The translations under genes and the position numbers were made by a program. Below are positions 34,185-44,690 of a stretch of 64,000 nucleotides of DNA, one piece after another; the first letter of the stretch is position 1, and the number at the start of each line of letters is the position of its first letter. The notes beneath the pieces are model-generated. The model ran no database searches and was not told the origin of the DNA. It was given only the letters and a program-made list of their open reading frames with translations. This stretch comes from Bufo bufo (lineage: Eukaryota; Chordata; Amphibia; Anura; Bufonidae), in assembly GCF_905171765.1 (NCBI RefSeq), contig NC_053389.1, positions 785,856,772 to 785,920,771 on the forward strand, written 5' to 3'.

Positions 34185-35060
34185 GTGCCAACTTTGGGGG
34201 ACATGAGGGGGATACACACAGGAGGACATGTAGGGGGAAAATATGGTGGGATACTGTGTGGGGGCAAATTTTTTATTTTATTTTATGTGGCAACTTTAGG
34301 GGACATGAGGGGGGTGCGCACAGGAGGACATGTGGGGGAGAATATGGTGGGAAACTGTGTGGGGGCAAATTATTATGGGAGGGATTACTATGTGGGGGGC
34401 AAAAATTATGGGGGCGATTACTATGTGGGGGGCAAATTACTATATGGGCAATGCGGGGCAAACTACTGTGTGGGGGGGGCATTGTGGGGGAAATTACTGT
34501 GTGGGGGCAGTGTGGGGGAAACTACTGTATGGGGGCAGTGTGGGGGAAACTACTGTGTGGGGGACACTACTGTATGGGGCAGTGTGGGGGAAATTACTGT
34601 GTGGGGAAAGTGTGGGGGACACTACTGTGTGGGGAAAGTGTGGGGGACCCTACTGTGTGGGGAACACTACTGTGTGGGGGAAACTACCATATGGGAGAAA
34701 CTACTGTGTGGGGGGCAGTGTGAGGGAAATTACTGTGTGGGGGCAGTGTGTGGGAAATTACTGTGTGGGGGGCAGTGTGAGGGAAATTACTGTATGGGGC
34801 AGTGTGGGGCAAATTACTGTGTGGGGGCAATTACTGTGTGGGGGAAGTGTAGGGGAAATTACTGTGTGGGGGAAATTACTGTATGGGGCAGTGATGGGGA
34901 AATTACTGTATGAGGGCAGTGTGGGGGAAATTACTGTGTGGGGCAAATTACTGTATGGGGAAGTGTGGGGCAAATCACTGTATGGGGCAAATTACTGTAT
35001 GTGGGAAGTGTGGGGCAAATTACTGTATGGGGCAGCATGGGGGGCCTTGCTATTGGGGAG
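34185..35060. repeat. G-rich minisatellite GGGGGAAATTACTGTGTGGG
   Basis: Units of about 30 bp (GTGTGGGGGAAATTACTGTG plus GGGGCA and variants) run for almost 900 bp. Long plus-strand frames with GGNYCVG-type repeats are an artefact of the array. G-runs could form quadruplexes. Confidence 0.9.
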
Positions 35061-35202
35061 GCACTGTAGGGGCAATTCTATTATGTTTGGGGATACTATA
35101 CAGGGATTATTGCCTGGAGCACAATATAGGGTGTTATTATTACTTGGGGAACTCTAGGGGACATTATAGCTGCTGTGGACACTAAAGGGACATTTGGAGT
35201 AT

Positions 35203-35323
35203 TTTATCAAACTGGTGTAAAGTAGAACTGGCTTAGTTGCCCATAGCAGCCAATCAGATCTCACCTTTCATTTTTGACAGCTCTTTTGGAAATCCAGTTC
35301 TACTTTACACCAGTTTGATAAAT
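35203..35323. mobile_element. Small palindromic MITE (about 120 bp)
   Basis: TTATCAAACTGGTGTAAAGT and its complement ACTTTACACCAGTTTGATAA are the two ends. The middle contains GTTGCCCATAGCAGCCAATC, a motif also seen in a fragment at 11640-11715. Confidence 0.75.
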
Positions 35324-35672
35324 TACCCTAATTATGTCGCTATTTTTTCAGCAGTATAGTAGCCTGGGCATTGGGGGGCACAACGGGCACAGTATTGGGG
35401 GTGGCAGCAGGATGACACTGTGGGGACACCAGGATAGGGAGGTTGATGGAAAAATTTAGAAATCTAACGTGTCTGTGTTACAAACTCTGTAGAGACAAGA
35501 TGCGGCTGAAAGAATTTGTCATGGCAGATGGCAGTCTAATGGAGGAGAAGAGGAAAGAGAAGGTCTACATGACAGGAGATGTCCCTGGATGTAAGAGGTA
35601 TGTGGTCAAGTATTGGGGGGGGGGCAGAGAAAGGACCCGCCCCAGGTGCCAAACACCCTAGGCACACCACTG

Positions 35673-36232
35673 AGTGATGGCACAGGTCTGATCTCAGTGA
35701 GGTTTCTTATATGGTATATGTACAGCTTTTATTATTTCTTTACCACACTTAAAGGGGTTTTCTTAATGGCATCACTTCCTGATCAAGTTGGGGTCAATGA
35801 CTCCTACTTTGTTCAAAATGGCAGAGCCACATTATTTGTTTACGGATGTAGCTCTTTGGTAGGAGCCAAGGGGACCTTGGTCCCTTAGTTTTCAGGATTG
35901 GCGGAAATTGCAAAGGTCAAACCCCGATCATAGGGACATGCTGTACCATTGTAAGATATAAACATCCCTATAGGTACTGAGTATCTTCTGGTTTTCATAG
36001 CTGCCAACAGTCCCAAGTTTTCAGAGAAAATCCAGCAAATTTGGTCATTCCAGGTGCAAAAATAGGAGGGACCCATAAGTGGGTGTTCCCAGTTGGGGTG
36101 GGCATTCGTAGGCAGAGGTTAAATGCCCCAATAAAAATTTGGGTAAGTATGTAAACTACTGATAAAGTCAGTCACTGCCAATAAGGGACTGGCTAAATTC
36201 AAACTTAATTTTTATTATATCTAAGTTAAAAA
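35673..36232. other. No gene recognised
   Basis: A TTAAAGGGGTTTTCTTAATG sequence at 35749 looks like a T2-type MITE end without a visible partner. Nothing coding is supported. Confidence 0.4.
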
Positions 36233-37050
36233 GAGCAGAGTGATTGTAGTAGTAGTGGCAATGATGGGGGTGGGGGAGGTAGCTCTCATGGTGGCAGTCC
36301 TCACCCTGGCACTTCCTTGCCCGTGCAGTGAAAGGAGGACACACCCCTTCTTCCCTCAGGGCACACCTTGGAATATTAGGATCTCCTGCCTAGTGGTGGC
36401 TGGCGTGCCCTTGATGGTAGATGGCAGAGTACGAGGCAGGAAGGCAGGTGTAAGGCAGGGCCTGCGGATGATGGTGGAGTCAATGACCAGGCCCATTTGG
36501 TTGCAATAAATAAAGTCTTTCTTTACTGAATAGCTGATTTGAGTTGCAGTACATATAGCAGCAATGGACACAGTTCTGATATACTGTACATTACAGAGTA
36601 GGCTTTTCCCAATAGTTGTGTATAGGCAGCAGCAATGATGGTAGTAATCATCCCTAAATCTCACTCTAAGTACACTTCGCAGTCTTCCCAAATAACCACA
36701 GTACACTTCGCAGTCTTCCTAAATAACCACAGGTGTGCAATTCCGTCCCATTAACACTTTCTGCCATGCTCAGTCTACTGGGTGCAGATCTTAGATTGGA
36801 TGGCCAGTCCATCTCAGAATGTGGCAGGCGCAGAAGCAATATACCATTTTCACAAGCAGTAAAGGCAGGTTTTAGTCTCAGGAATGAAGGTTACCTGGAC
36901 TAGGCTTCTTTTTAGGCTCACTTTCTAGAAGTCCACACATATACGTCCTTTCTGTAGGCCTGCTCAGCAAAGACACACACCTAACCAGAGGGTGGAACCA
37001 GACCATCACCCTGGCAACCTAGCTAAGACTTCCAGATGTAACTATTTGCT
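36233..37050. repeat. Dispersed repeat family, copy 3 of 3
   Basis: This aligns with 4476-5300 along its length: CTTCCCTCAGGGCACACC, GTTGCAATAAATAAAGTC, TTTCTTTACTGAATAGCTGA, CATATAGCAGCAATGGACAC, CCCAATAGTTGTGTATAGGC and AACCACAGGTGTGCAA. A 33-bp stretch is tandemly repeated at about 36670-36730. Confidence 0.6.
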
Positions 37051-37090
37051 GCCTGACGAAGCCTGGTGGCGATACGCGTAGGGTAAGTGA
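37045..37090 (+). ncRNA. Hammerhead-like motif with GATA in place of GAAA
   Basis: CUGACGA (37053-37059) is intact. Stem II is GCC/UGGU/GGC (37061-37070). The GAAA box is GAUA (37071-37074). Helix III is C-GC-G followed by UA at 37079-37080 as the predicted cleavage position. Stem I pairing is weak. The A to U change hits an invariant core position, so this copy is probably inactive. Confidence 0.5.
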
Positions 37091-37440
37091 GGGGTCACTG
37101 GGAAGGTGGGTAGCTTGGTGTCTGCCTGTTTCATTAACTGTTACTATGTAATGCTGCTACATTTGGGCTATGCACTTGCACTTTACTTGTTTATAATATC
37201 ATATATGTGGTTTGACCTCAAGACTCTATATGCCCTAATGTTAGTACTTTATATAATCATGTATTGATATACTGTGTAGTGCCAGTTTGCCTCCCCTTCT
37301 CAGGTATTTTTGCCCCCTCACTTGTTATTTGTTTCCCCTTGGATTTTATGGACCATAACTTGTATCTATCATGTATATTGATTTTTAATGTTGACATTAA
37401 TAAACTTATATTTATATTATTTGTTCGGTGATGATTTATT
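37051..37440 (+). mobile_element. Retroelement end with hammerhead motif (Penelope-like?)
   Basis: It begins with a hammerhead-like core (next entry) and runs through AT-rich non-coding DNA to AATAAACTTATATTTATATT at about 37400. A hammerhead followed by a short non-coding tail is typical of Penelope-like terminal repeats and retrozymes. No reverse transcriptase is present and no target duplication was found. Confidence 0.4.
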
Positions 37441-38592
37441 ACTTGGGCTTACACATCACGTATTATAGGTTGTATATTGCTTTATGTGGCCCTTATTGGT
37501 CGTTGTGATAGGTTTCTTATTTGCTCCCTATAGACTACCACTGGAATACTTCTTTAACTGCTACAGTCTATGAGGATTGTGACATCTTCACAGGGCTTAA
37601 CAGCAAGATTACAGTGGCATGCCTGGGAGCCTTCAAAGGTCTCCAGACTGCCATGATAACCAATCGGCATCCTACAGCTTTGCTATGGGGGGGCCACTTC
37701 TATCTGAGTAACCACTCAGATGCCCCAATCACTATTCACCATGGTATCTACAGGGTCTACAGGGTAATGTACTTCCCAGGGTGTCAGCACTATGGTGCTG
37801 GCTCGCACAGTTGGCGCCATGTAAACTCCCAATATTTACCGTACATGTACAGATGATGTTGCTAAGGGTTTAAAGGAATTTTTGAGGGCTATAATATTGA
37901 TGAACTATCCTAAGAATTAAACATTAGTATCAGTTAGGTGGAGGCCTGGTTCCTCAGCACCCCTGCCGATCATCTGTTTAAATGGAGGTGGGGGTTCTAA
38001 CGAGGCACAGCTCTGTACACAGGTAATGGCCACGACAGGTATTCTTTTCAGTCCTATTAAATGGACTGCAACTAAGCTGCAATAACAGGTACAGCCAATA
38101 TCGAATGTGTGGTAAAAAGTCAGCTCAACAATCTGATAATGGTGACCTATCCTAAGGATAGCTGCCATCACTAGAAATGGTCCTAAACACTGGCCAAAAG
38201 TATTGGACTAGAGTTGTGCAAGACAGATTGCAATGTAGCCATATTCTCAAAAATACTATAGGATAGAATGTATTGGACAGGAAGACCTTCAAAACCCGTT
38301 CACTGTATGAAGCCCATATTGGGGACCTATAGGCACCCTGTGTGCTGCTATATGATGTCTCCATGGAACTATCGGAGGGCCGTGTGCCTGGACCTTCAAC
38401 AGATGATATGTCAATAGACAAAGTATTTGGAGCCATATCATTTAAATAAAATGCATTAAAAATTCCTTACGTTGCGGAAAATAGGAAGAGAAAAAGAGAA
38501 GTAATTGGTTCTTTGTAACTTCTTATTTCAGACATATAAGAGGAAGTTGTTTAGGTTCACTAATAATAATGTGCTGAATAGTCACTTTTATG
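37441..38592. other. Non-coding; no supported gene
   Basis: The 111-codon open frame at 37521-37856 has no recognisable domain and resembles the interior of common frog MITEs (AACCAATCGGCATCCTACAG). Nothing else is supported. Confidence 0.4.
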
Positions 38593-39292
38593 TGTAACAG
38601 CGGCTGCTGTGCACTGCTGTTCCCCTGCTTACCGCTGCAGTCCTGGGCGCCGTGTTCAGCGGTGATCTGCTACCAGTGCTTCCCATTCACCACTTCAGTC
38701 CTGGGCTCTGTCCTTGCAAGTACTGTTGTTCTGGGATCCGCTCCACTGTTTCCTCTTAGCCCTGGCCACAGCATGCTTGCTGCTTGTTCCCTGCAGCACT
38801 TCCTTAGGGGCCAGTGCGCGCCACTTCCTGGGCTTTATGGGTTAGGTCATGTGACCTCGTAGACCAATCCTAGCCCTCCTGTACATATATAGGTGGCTCA
38901 GCCCACTTCCCAGATGCCTCAGTGTCAAGGTCCTTGTGTCCTGCTAAGGTTCCTGATATCTGCTTGTGTTCCTGAATCATACTTGTATTCCTGGACTCTG
39001 CTGACTGTTAGATCCCTATCTGCTTGCCTTGACTCTCCTGTTGCCAACCCGGATTGCCTGACCTGTACCTGTACCTGTACCTCTGGCACCTTGCTCAGGT
39101 ACCTCCAGGTCCGCCTGGACCAGCTGCCTCGTGTGCCAATCCTCCTCAAGAGGTAGCGACCTGGTGTTCCCATTAGGAAAGCCTATACCCACCATCAGGG
39201 GTACTGTAAAGATCGAGGGGTTCACTTAGACAACGCCCTTAGAGGAGGTAGGACACGTGGCACAGTGGGTTCACACCCACTGGCTCGTGACA
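38593..39292 (+). mobile_element. Solo LTR (700 bp), 5-bp target duplication TTATG
   Basis: It begins TGTAACAGCGGCTGCTG and ends CTGGCTCGTGACA. TTATG flanks it at 38588-38592 and 39293-39297. A TATA-like ACATATATAGG is at about 38883, giving plus orientation. The sequence differs from the LTRs at 26163 and 47925, so it is a separate family. A Ty3/gypsy origin is inferred. Confidence 0.9.
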
Positions 39293-39812
39293 TTATGTAG
39301 AGCAAAAAAGTAAAAAATTCTCTCCCATATAAAAAAAAAGTGCCCTGTAGAAGCAGTTCTTTATGTTCAGAGGTCCTCTAACTACATCTGTGGAGAGGCA
39401 CCACCACAAAAAAGATCTAATGTAAAACCACAGGCCTTTTTAGTATACTATGCAAATCCATTTTTAGAAGAAGAGCCCCAACAATGAGCTGATCCGGTGT
39501 CATCCATGGAGGGGATCTAGCAGCAAGTGTTCGTCTACAGTGCCACCTCAGGGGAAAGAAAGCATTACATGGTGCCCACTGTGATAGATGAACATGTCGG
39601 GTCCTCCAGAGGGAGAGAGACTTTTTTGTAGCTGCTCTCCACTCATGCATAGTGATGGCTGTCATGAATGAGGGACTCTCTGTTAACTTAAAATTCTCTA
39701 TTAGGGTTTTTAAAGTTCTAATTTCTAGATTGGACAATTGAAAAATAGTCAACATTTTGCAAACCAGGACCTTGATATGAATATATTTGTATTTGCATGT
39801 AATTAAAAATGT
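39293..39812. other. No feature recognised
   Basis: No supported gene or repeat end. The 169-codon minus frame running through here into the neighbouring repeat shows no domain. Confidence 0.4.
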
Positions 39813-41312
39813 TACATAGACAAAAAAAATCAAAGAAAAAACTAAGATAAAAACATCCTGCACGATATGATATACAAATCTGCGGATGTCACTGGCCATA
39901 TTATTGAAAAAGTAAAGTAGATGCAAGCATTATATATGGACAAAGTTCTCACTCTGATATGATAATATCTGAGACACTTAGCCAATATATTTTTATCAAA
40001 ACACATCTGAGCCCGCCTACCAAGCTCCAAGGTGGTCTCAGGTCAGGCGGGTCCTACGCTAAACCCACCCAAGCCATTGGGCTTCTATGTTCAGGAGCGT
40101 AGACGCCGCACATATGGTGTGCTGCTCCTAGTCACCTCCATGTGCATCAAGCAACCAATGGGAGGAGGAGCCAGCACACCTATATGTACCACCTGATCAA
40201 GGCGCTCTATTGGATAGGAAGGGCAAAAGTGCAAAGGAATGCTACTCCCAAGATAAAATAGGTGCGCATTCACACTTGAAGGTGCCACTCCATCAAGCAA
40301 ATACTACATAGACAAAAAAAATCACAGAAAAAACTAAGATGAAAACATCCTGCACGATATGATATACAAATGTGCGGATGTCCCTGGCCATATTATTGAA
40401 GAAAATCACAGAAATAAGATAATAATGCACTTAGTAATGTAGATGCAAGCATTATATATGGACAAAGTCCTCACTCTGATATGATAATATCTGAGACACT
40501 TAGCCAATATATTTTGATCAAAACACATCTGTGCCCGCCTACCAAGCGCCAAGGTGGTCTCAGGTCAGGCGGGTCCTACGCTAAACCCACCTAAGCCATT
40601 GGGCTTCTATGTTCAGGAGCGCAGACGCCGCACATATGGTGTGCTGCTCCTAGTCACCTCCATGTGCATCAAGCAACCAATGGGAGGAGGAGCCAGCACA
40701 CCTATATGTACCACCTGATCAAGGCGCTCTATTGGATAGGAAGGGCAAAAGTGCAAAGGAATGCTACTCCCAAGATAAAATAGGTGCGCATTCACACTTG
40801 AAGGTGCCACTCCATCAAGCAAATACTACATAGACAAAAAAAATCACAGAAAAAACTAAGATGAAAACATCCTGCACGATATGATATACAAATGTGCGGA
40901 TGTCCCTGGCCATATTATTGAAGAAAATCACAGAAATAAGATAATAATGCACTTAGTAATGTAGATGCAAGCATTATATATGGACAAAGTCCTCACTCTG
41001 ATATGATAATATCTGAGACACTTAGCCAATATATTTTGATCAAAACACATCTGTGCCCGCCTACCAAGCGCCAAGGTGGTCTCAGGTCAGGCGGGTCCTA
41101 CGCTAAACCCACCTAAGCCATTGGGCTTCTATGTTCAGGAGCGCAGACGCCGCACATATGGTGTGCTGCTCCTAGTCACCTCCATGTGCATCAAGCAACC
41201 AATGGGAGGAGGAGCAAGCACACCCATATGTACCACCTAATCAAGGCGCTCTATTGGATAGGAAGGGCAAAAGTGCAGAGGAATGCTACTCCCAAGATAA
41301 AATAGGTGCGCA
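39813..41312. repeat. 522-bp tandem repeat, about three copies
   Basis: TACATAGACAAAAAAAATCA recurs at 39813, 40305 and 40827. Copies 2 and 3 are nearly identical over 522 bp; copy 1 lacks about 30 bp (AAGAAAATCACAGAAATAAG region). A shared 69-codon minus frame is repeated exactly but is only a consequence of the duplication. Similar sequence (CATTTGTGCCCATCCACTAC) recurs near 56365. Confidence 0.9.
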
Positions 41313-41393
41313 TTGTCCATATATAATGCTTGCATCTACTTTACTAAGTGCATTATTATCTTATTTCTGTGATTTTCTTCAATAATATGGCCA
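41313..41393. repeat. Inverted partial unit closing the 522-bp array
   Basis: GTCCATATATAATGCTTGCA to TCAATAATATGGCC is the inverted copy of 40910-40987 of the array, so the last unit ends in a hairpin-like inversion. Confidence 0.85.
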
Positions 41394-41394
41394 G

Positions 41395-41433
41395 CACCCG
41401 CACCTTTTCCCGCAACGCCCGTGTGAAAGAGGC
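41395..41433. mobile_element. Terminal fragment of the 9653-type MITE
   Basis: CACCTTTTCCCGCAACGCCC then GTGTGAAAGAGGCC matches the right end of 9653-10652 and is followed by TAA. Only this end is present, joined directly to the inverted satellite arm. Confidence 0.7.
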
Positions 41434-41436
41434 CTA

Positions 41437-42507
41437 AGGGAGACAACCTTGCTGTGGTCATCGTGCCAGAGGGTATCCCCACTGTGCAGAACTGTAGTTT
41501 AGTAAACGAAGCCTAGCTGTTGAAATTCCACCTTGGCTTTCCCTTCTAAAGGAAGCCCTAGCATACCCCTAAGGAGAAGTCTGACCTCTCGAAAAGGACT
41601 GCTCCAATGTTTCTTTTTTATTGTAGATGTCAAGAAGTTTTGGACTTTCTGAGCCACTAGCTGACATTTAGTAGAATTGTGTCCTTTATAATAGAATATC
41701 ATTTCCTACTTTTGTCACTTTATGTTCTACCTCATGACGTTATAATAGACTATTATCAGATGACCTTTCTCTGTACATCGTGAGAGAATGGGTCTTATGT
41801 GTAACAGTAGATTTCTATCTAATTTCTATGGTTAGCTTTAGTATTGGTTAAGAGGCTGTATGTCTTAACCCTCATGGTGCACCTAACTACAGAAAGTTTT
41901 CTTCATCTTTTCTTTTTAAACTCTTCAACCCTGTTCGATTTTCCATTTTTTTTACTTCCTGCCATAACTTTTTTATTTTTCCATTCACATAGTGGAGCTT
42001 GTTTGTTTGTTTTTTTGCAGGACAAGTAGCACTTTCTAATGGCAGCATTAACTGTTGCATACAATGTAGTAGGAAATTGGAAATAAATTCCAAGTGGGTT
42101 AAAATAGTTTTATGGGTTTTGTTTTTACGGCGTTCACTATGTGGTAAAACTGACCAGTTGCCTTCATTCTCCGGGTCAGTATGATTACAGCAAAATCATG
42201 TTTGTATAGTGTTTCTTGTGGTTTAATACTTAAAAACTTACCGTACCGTACTTTTTTTTTATGTCTTTGCAGCTCTGTGATGAGTCATTTTTGCAGGAGA
42301 TCTGTACTTTTTATTGATACCATTTTGTGTGTGTATGACTTTCTGATCACTTTTTATTCAATTATTTTGGGGAGGTGAACGGACGAAAAAATGCTGAATC
42401 GTCCATTTTTTTTTCTTTCCCATTACGCCATTCGCCGTATGGGATAAATATTGTTATATTTTGATAGTACATGCATTTTGAGACGTGGTGATGACTGTGA
42501 CCTTTAT
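41437..42507. other. No gene recognised
   Basis: AT-rich sequence with short open frames and no domain. The last eight bases, ACCTTTAT (42500-42507), are the left target duplication of the next element. Confidence 0.4.
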
Positions 42508-42524
42508 TAGTGTTGATCAAGGAT

Positions 42525-42702
42525 CAAAGTGCTGGTGACCCTCTAAAACATTTGGAGCAAGGGCCTGCTGATCTGACCCTCTAAAACATTATGGGTGAGG
42601 GTCTGCTGCTGAGCTGACCATCGAAAAAATTATGGTTGAGGGCCCGCTGCTGAACTGACCATTTAAAAAATTATGGGAGAGTGCCTACTGCTTAGCTGAC
42701 CA
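42525..42702. repeat. 41-bp minisatellite, left block
   Basis: Four diverged units of the type GAGCTGACCATTTAAAAAAT plus TATGGGTGAGGGCCTGCTG lie between the left terminus of the hAT element and the 18S fragment. Confidence 0.8.
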
Positions 42703-43318
42703 TTGAAAAAATTTACAATGTTCAAAGCAGGCCGGGTCGCCTGAATACTTCAGCTAGGAATAATGGAATAGGACTCCGGTTCTATTTTGTTGGTTTTCAG
42801 AACTGGGGCCATGATTAAGAGGGACGTCTGGGGGCATCCGTATTGCGCCGCTAGAGGTGAAATTCTTGGACCGGCGCAAAACCAACCAAAGCAAAAGCAT
42901 TTGCCATGAATGTTTTCATTAATCAAAAATGAAAGTCGGAGGTTCGAAGATGATCAGATACCGTCATAGCTCCGACCATTAACGATGCTGACCGGCGATC
43001 CGGCAGCGTTATTCCCATGACCCGCCGAGCAGCTTCCGGGAAACCAAAGTCTTTGGGTTCCGGTGGGGGTATGGTTGCAAAGCTGAAACTTAAAGGATTT
43101 GACAGAAGGGCACCACCAGAAGTGGAGCTTGCGGCTTAATTTGACTCAACACGGGATACCTCACCTGGCCCAGACACGGAAAGGATTGACAGATTGATAG
43201 CTCTTTCTCGATTCTGTGGGTGGTGGTGCATGGACGTTCTTAGTTGGTGGAGCGATTTGTCTGGTTAATTCCGATAATGAACGAGACTCCTCCGTGATAA
43301 CTAGTTACGCGACCCCCG
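42703..43318 (+). pseudogene. 18S rRNA pseudogene fragment inside the hAT element
   Basis: About 616 bp matches the central-to-3' part of vertebrate 18S rRNA from memory. Landmarks are TTCAAAGCAGGCCGGGTCGC, TGAATACTTCAGCTAGGAAT, CGCTAGAGGTGAAATTCTTG, CCCATGACCCGCCGAGCAGC, CGGCTTAATTTGACTCAACA, ATTGACAGATTGATAGCTCT and AACTAGTTACGCGACCCCC. Many differences from the functional gene are C-to-T or G-to-A (for example GACAGAAGG for GACGGAAGG), the expected decay of a methylated non-functional copy. The 5' third of the gene and the 3' end are absent, and there is no adjacent 5.8S or 28S. It is not a working rRNA gene. The fragment lies between blocks of the 41-bp minisatellite. Confidence 0.95.
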
Positions 43319-43369
43319 GTGGTAAGGATTGTGTTGACCAGACTCTTGGATAGTGAGACTGGACTTGTA

Positions 43370-44060
43370 GGTAAGGGCTTGCTGGTGAGCTGACCCTCTA
43401 AAAAATTATATGCGAGGGCCTGCAGGTGAGCTGACCCTGTAAAACATTATATGCGTGGGCCTGCAGGTGAGCTGACCCTGTAAAAGATTGCAGGTGAGGG
43501 CCTGCTGGTGAGCTGACCCTCTAAAAAATTATAATCCAGGGCCTGCAGGTGAGCTGACCCTGTAAAACATTATATGCGTGGGCCTGCAGGTGAGCTGACC
43601 CTGTAAAAGATTGCAGGTGAGGGCCTGCTGGTGAGCTGACCCTCTAAAAAATTAAATGCGTGGGCCTGCAGATGAGCTGACTCCTTAAAAGAATATAAGT
43701 GAGGGCCTGCTGGGGAGCTGACCCTCTAAAAAATTATATGCAAGGGCCTGCAGGTTAGCTGACACTATAAAACATTATATGCGAGGGCCTGCAGGTTAGC
43801 TTACCCTGTAAAACATCATATGCGAGGGCATGCAGGTGAGCTGACCCTGTAAAACATTAAATGCATGGGCCTGCAGGTGAGCTGACCCTGTAAAAGATTG
43901 TAGTTGAGGGCCTGCTGGTGAGCTGACCCTCTAAAAAATTATATGCGAGGGCATGCAGGTGACCTGACCCTCCAAAAAATTATATGCGAGGGCCTGCCGG
44001 TGAGCTGACCCTGTAAAACATTAGATGCAAGGGCATATATGTAAGGGCATTATATGCGAC
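43370..44060. repeat. 41-bp minisatellite, right block
   Basis: About 16 units of GGTGAGCTGACCCTGTAAAA plus CATTATATGCGTGGGCCTGCA are arranged head to tail. Two unit variants (CTCTAAAAAATT and TGTAAAACATT) alternate in places, hinting at a higher-order pattern. Confidence 0.9.
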
Positions 44061-44211
44061 GAATAAGCATGTTGATATGATGGAAGAGGAGGAGGATGAT
44101 GAGAAAAGGAAGATATATACCCTTATTTGTGGTGAAAGGGGTGCAAGGGAATACAGTATATTCAGCACATTATAAAAAACACATTTAAAGAGCCTTTATG
44201 TTCAGCCCATT

Positions 44212-44690
44212 TCCTCTGGTGGAGTCGGGAAATCAGGGGCAATCCAGGCCTTGTTCATTTTTATAAGAGACAACCTGCCTGCATTTTCAGTTGACAGGCA
44301 GATACGCTTATCTGTTATAATGCCACCAGCAGCACTAAATACCTGCTCAGAAAAAAAACACTGGCGGCAGGGCAGGCCATCACCTCCAAGGCATAGCGCG
44401 CCAGTTCGTGCCACGTGTCCAGCTTGGACACCCAGTAGTTGTAAGGCACTGAGGGATCATTGAGGACGCTGACACGGTCTGCTATGTACTCCTTTACCAT
44501 CTTCCAAAATGTTTCCCTTCTTGTGACAGTAGGCCGCGCATCAGGGTGAGGGTGCTGGTGGGGTGTCATGAAACTGTCCCAGGCTTTGGAGAGTGTTGCC
44601 CTGCCTCTGTTGGAACTGCTGTGTGTTCCCCTTGTCTCCCCTCCTTGGTTGCTCAAGGAACTATGCACTCTGCCGCCAGCGTTGTCAGAT
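44212..44690 (-). pseudogene. hAT transposase, C-terminal dimerisation domain
   Basis: This is the end of the transposase begun at 46905. It reads YWVSKLDTWHELARYALEVM then ACPAASVF in one frame, and after a one-base shift at about 44350, EQVFSAAGGIITDKRICLST and AGRLSLIKMN in another. These are the hATC dimerisation motifs (hydrophobic ACPxxS and FSxAG). The domain normally ends the protein, which fits its position just before the minisatellite. A further frameshift near 44690 separates it from the catalytic part. Confidence 0.9.

Larger units (their letters stand above)
33887..35672. mobile_element. Non-autonomous hAT element (1786 bp) swollen by a minisatellite
   Basis: The left end CAGTGGCATGCCCAGGAAGG and the right end CCCTAGGCACACCACTG are hAT-like inverted termini. 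The 8-bp flanks are AGCGATGG (33879-33886) and AGTGATGG (35673-35680), one difference. Most of the interior is a G-rich minisatellite (34185-35060), and a small palindromic MITE sits at 35203-35323. Confidence 0.75.

Noticed and set aside
34185..35157. Plus-strand open frames of 155-275 codons rich in Gly, Tyr and Cys repeats
   Set aside because: Produced by the G-rich minisatellite in all three frames; no start context or domain.
37521..37856. 111-codon open frame
   Set aside because: No domain, and the DNA resembles common MITE interior sequence.
40091..40822. Two identical 69-codon minus-strand frames as a duplicated gene
   Set aside because: They are simply the same part of the 522-bp tandem repeat; no protein features.
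42703..43318. Functional 18S rRNA gene
   Set aside because: Only about a third of the gene is present, with many transitions at conserved sites, and it lies inside a hAT element.
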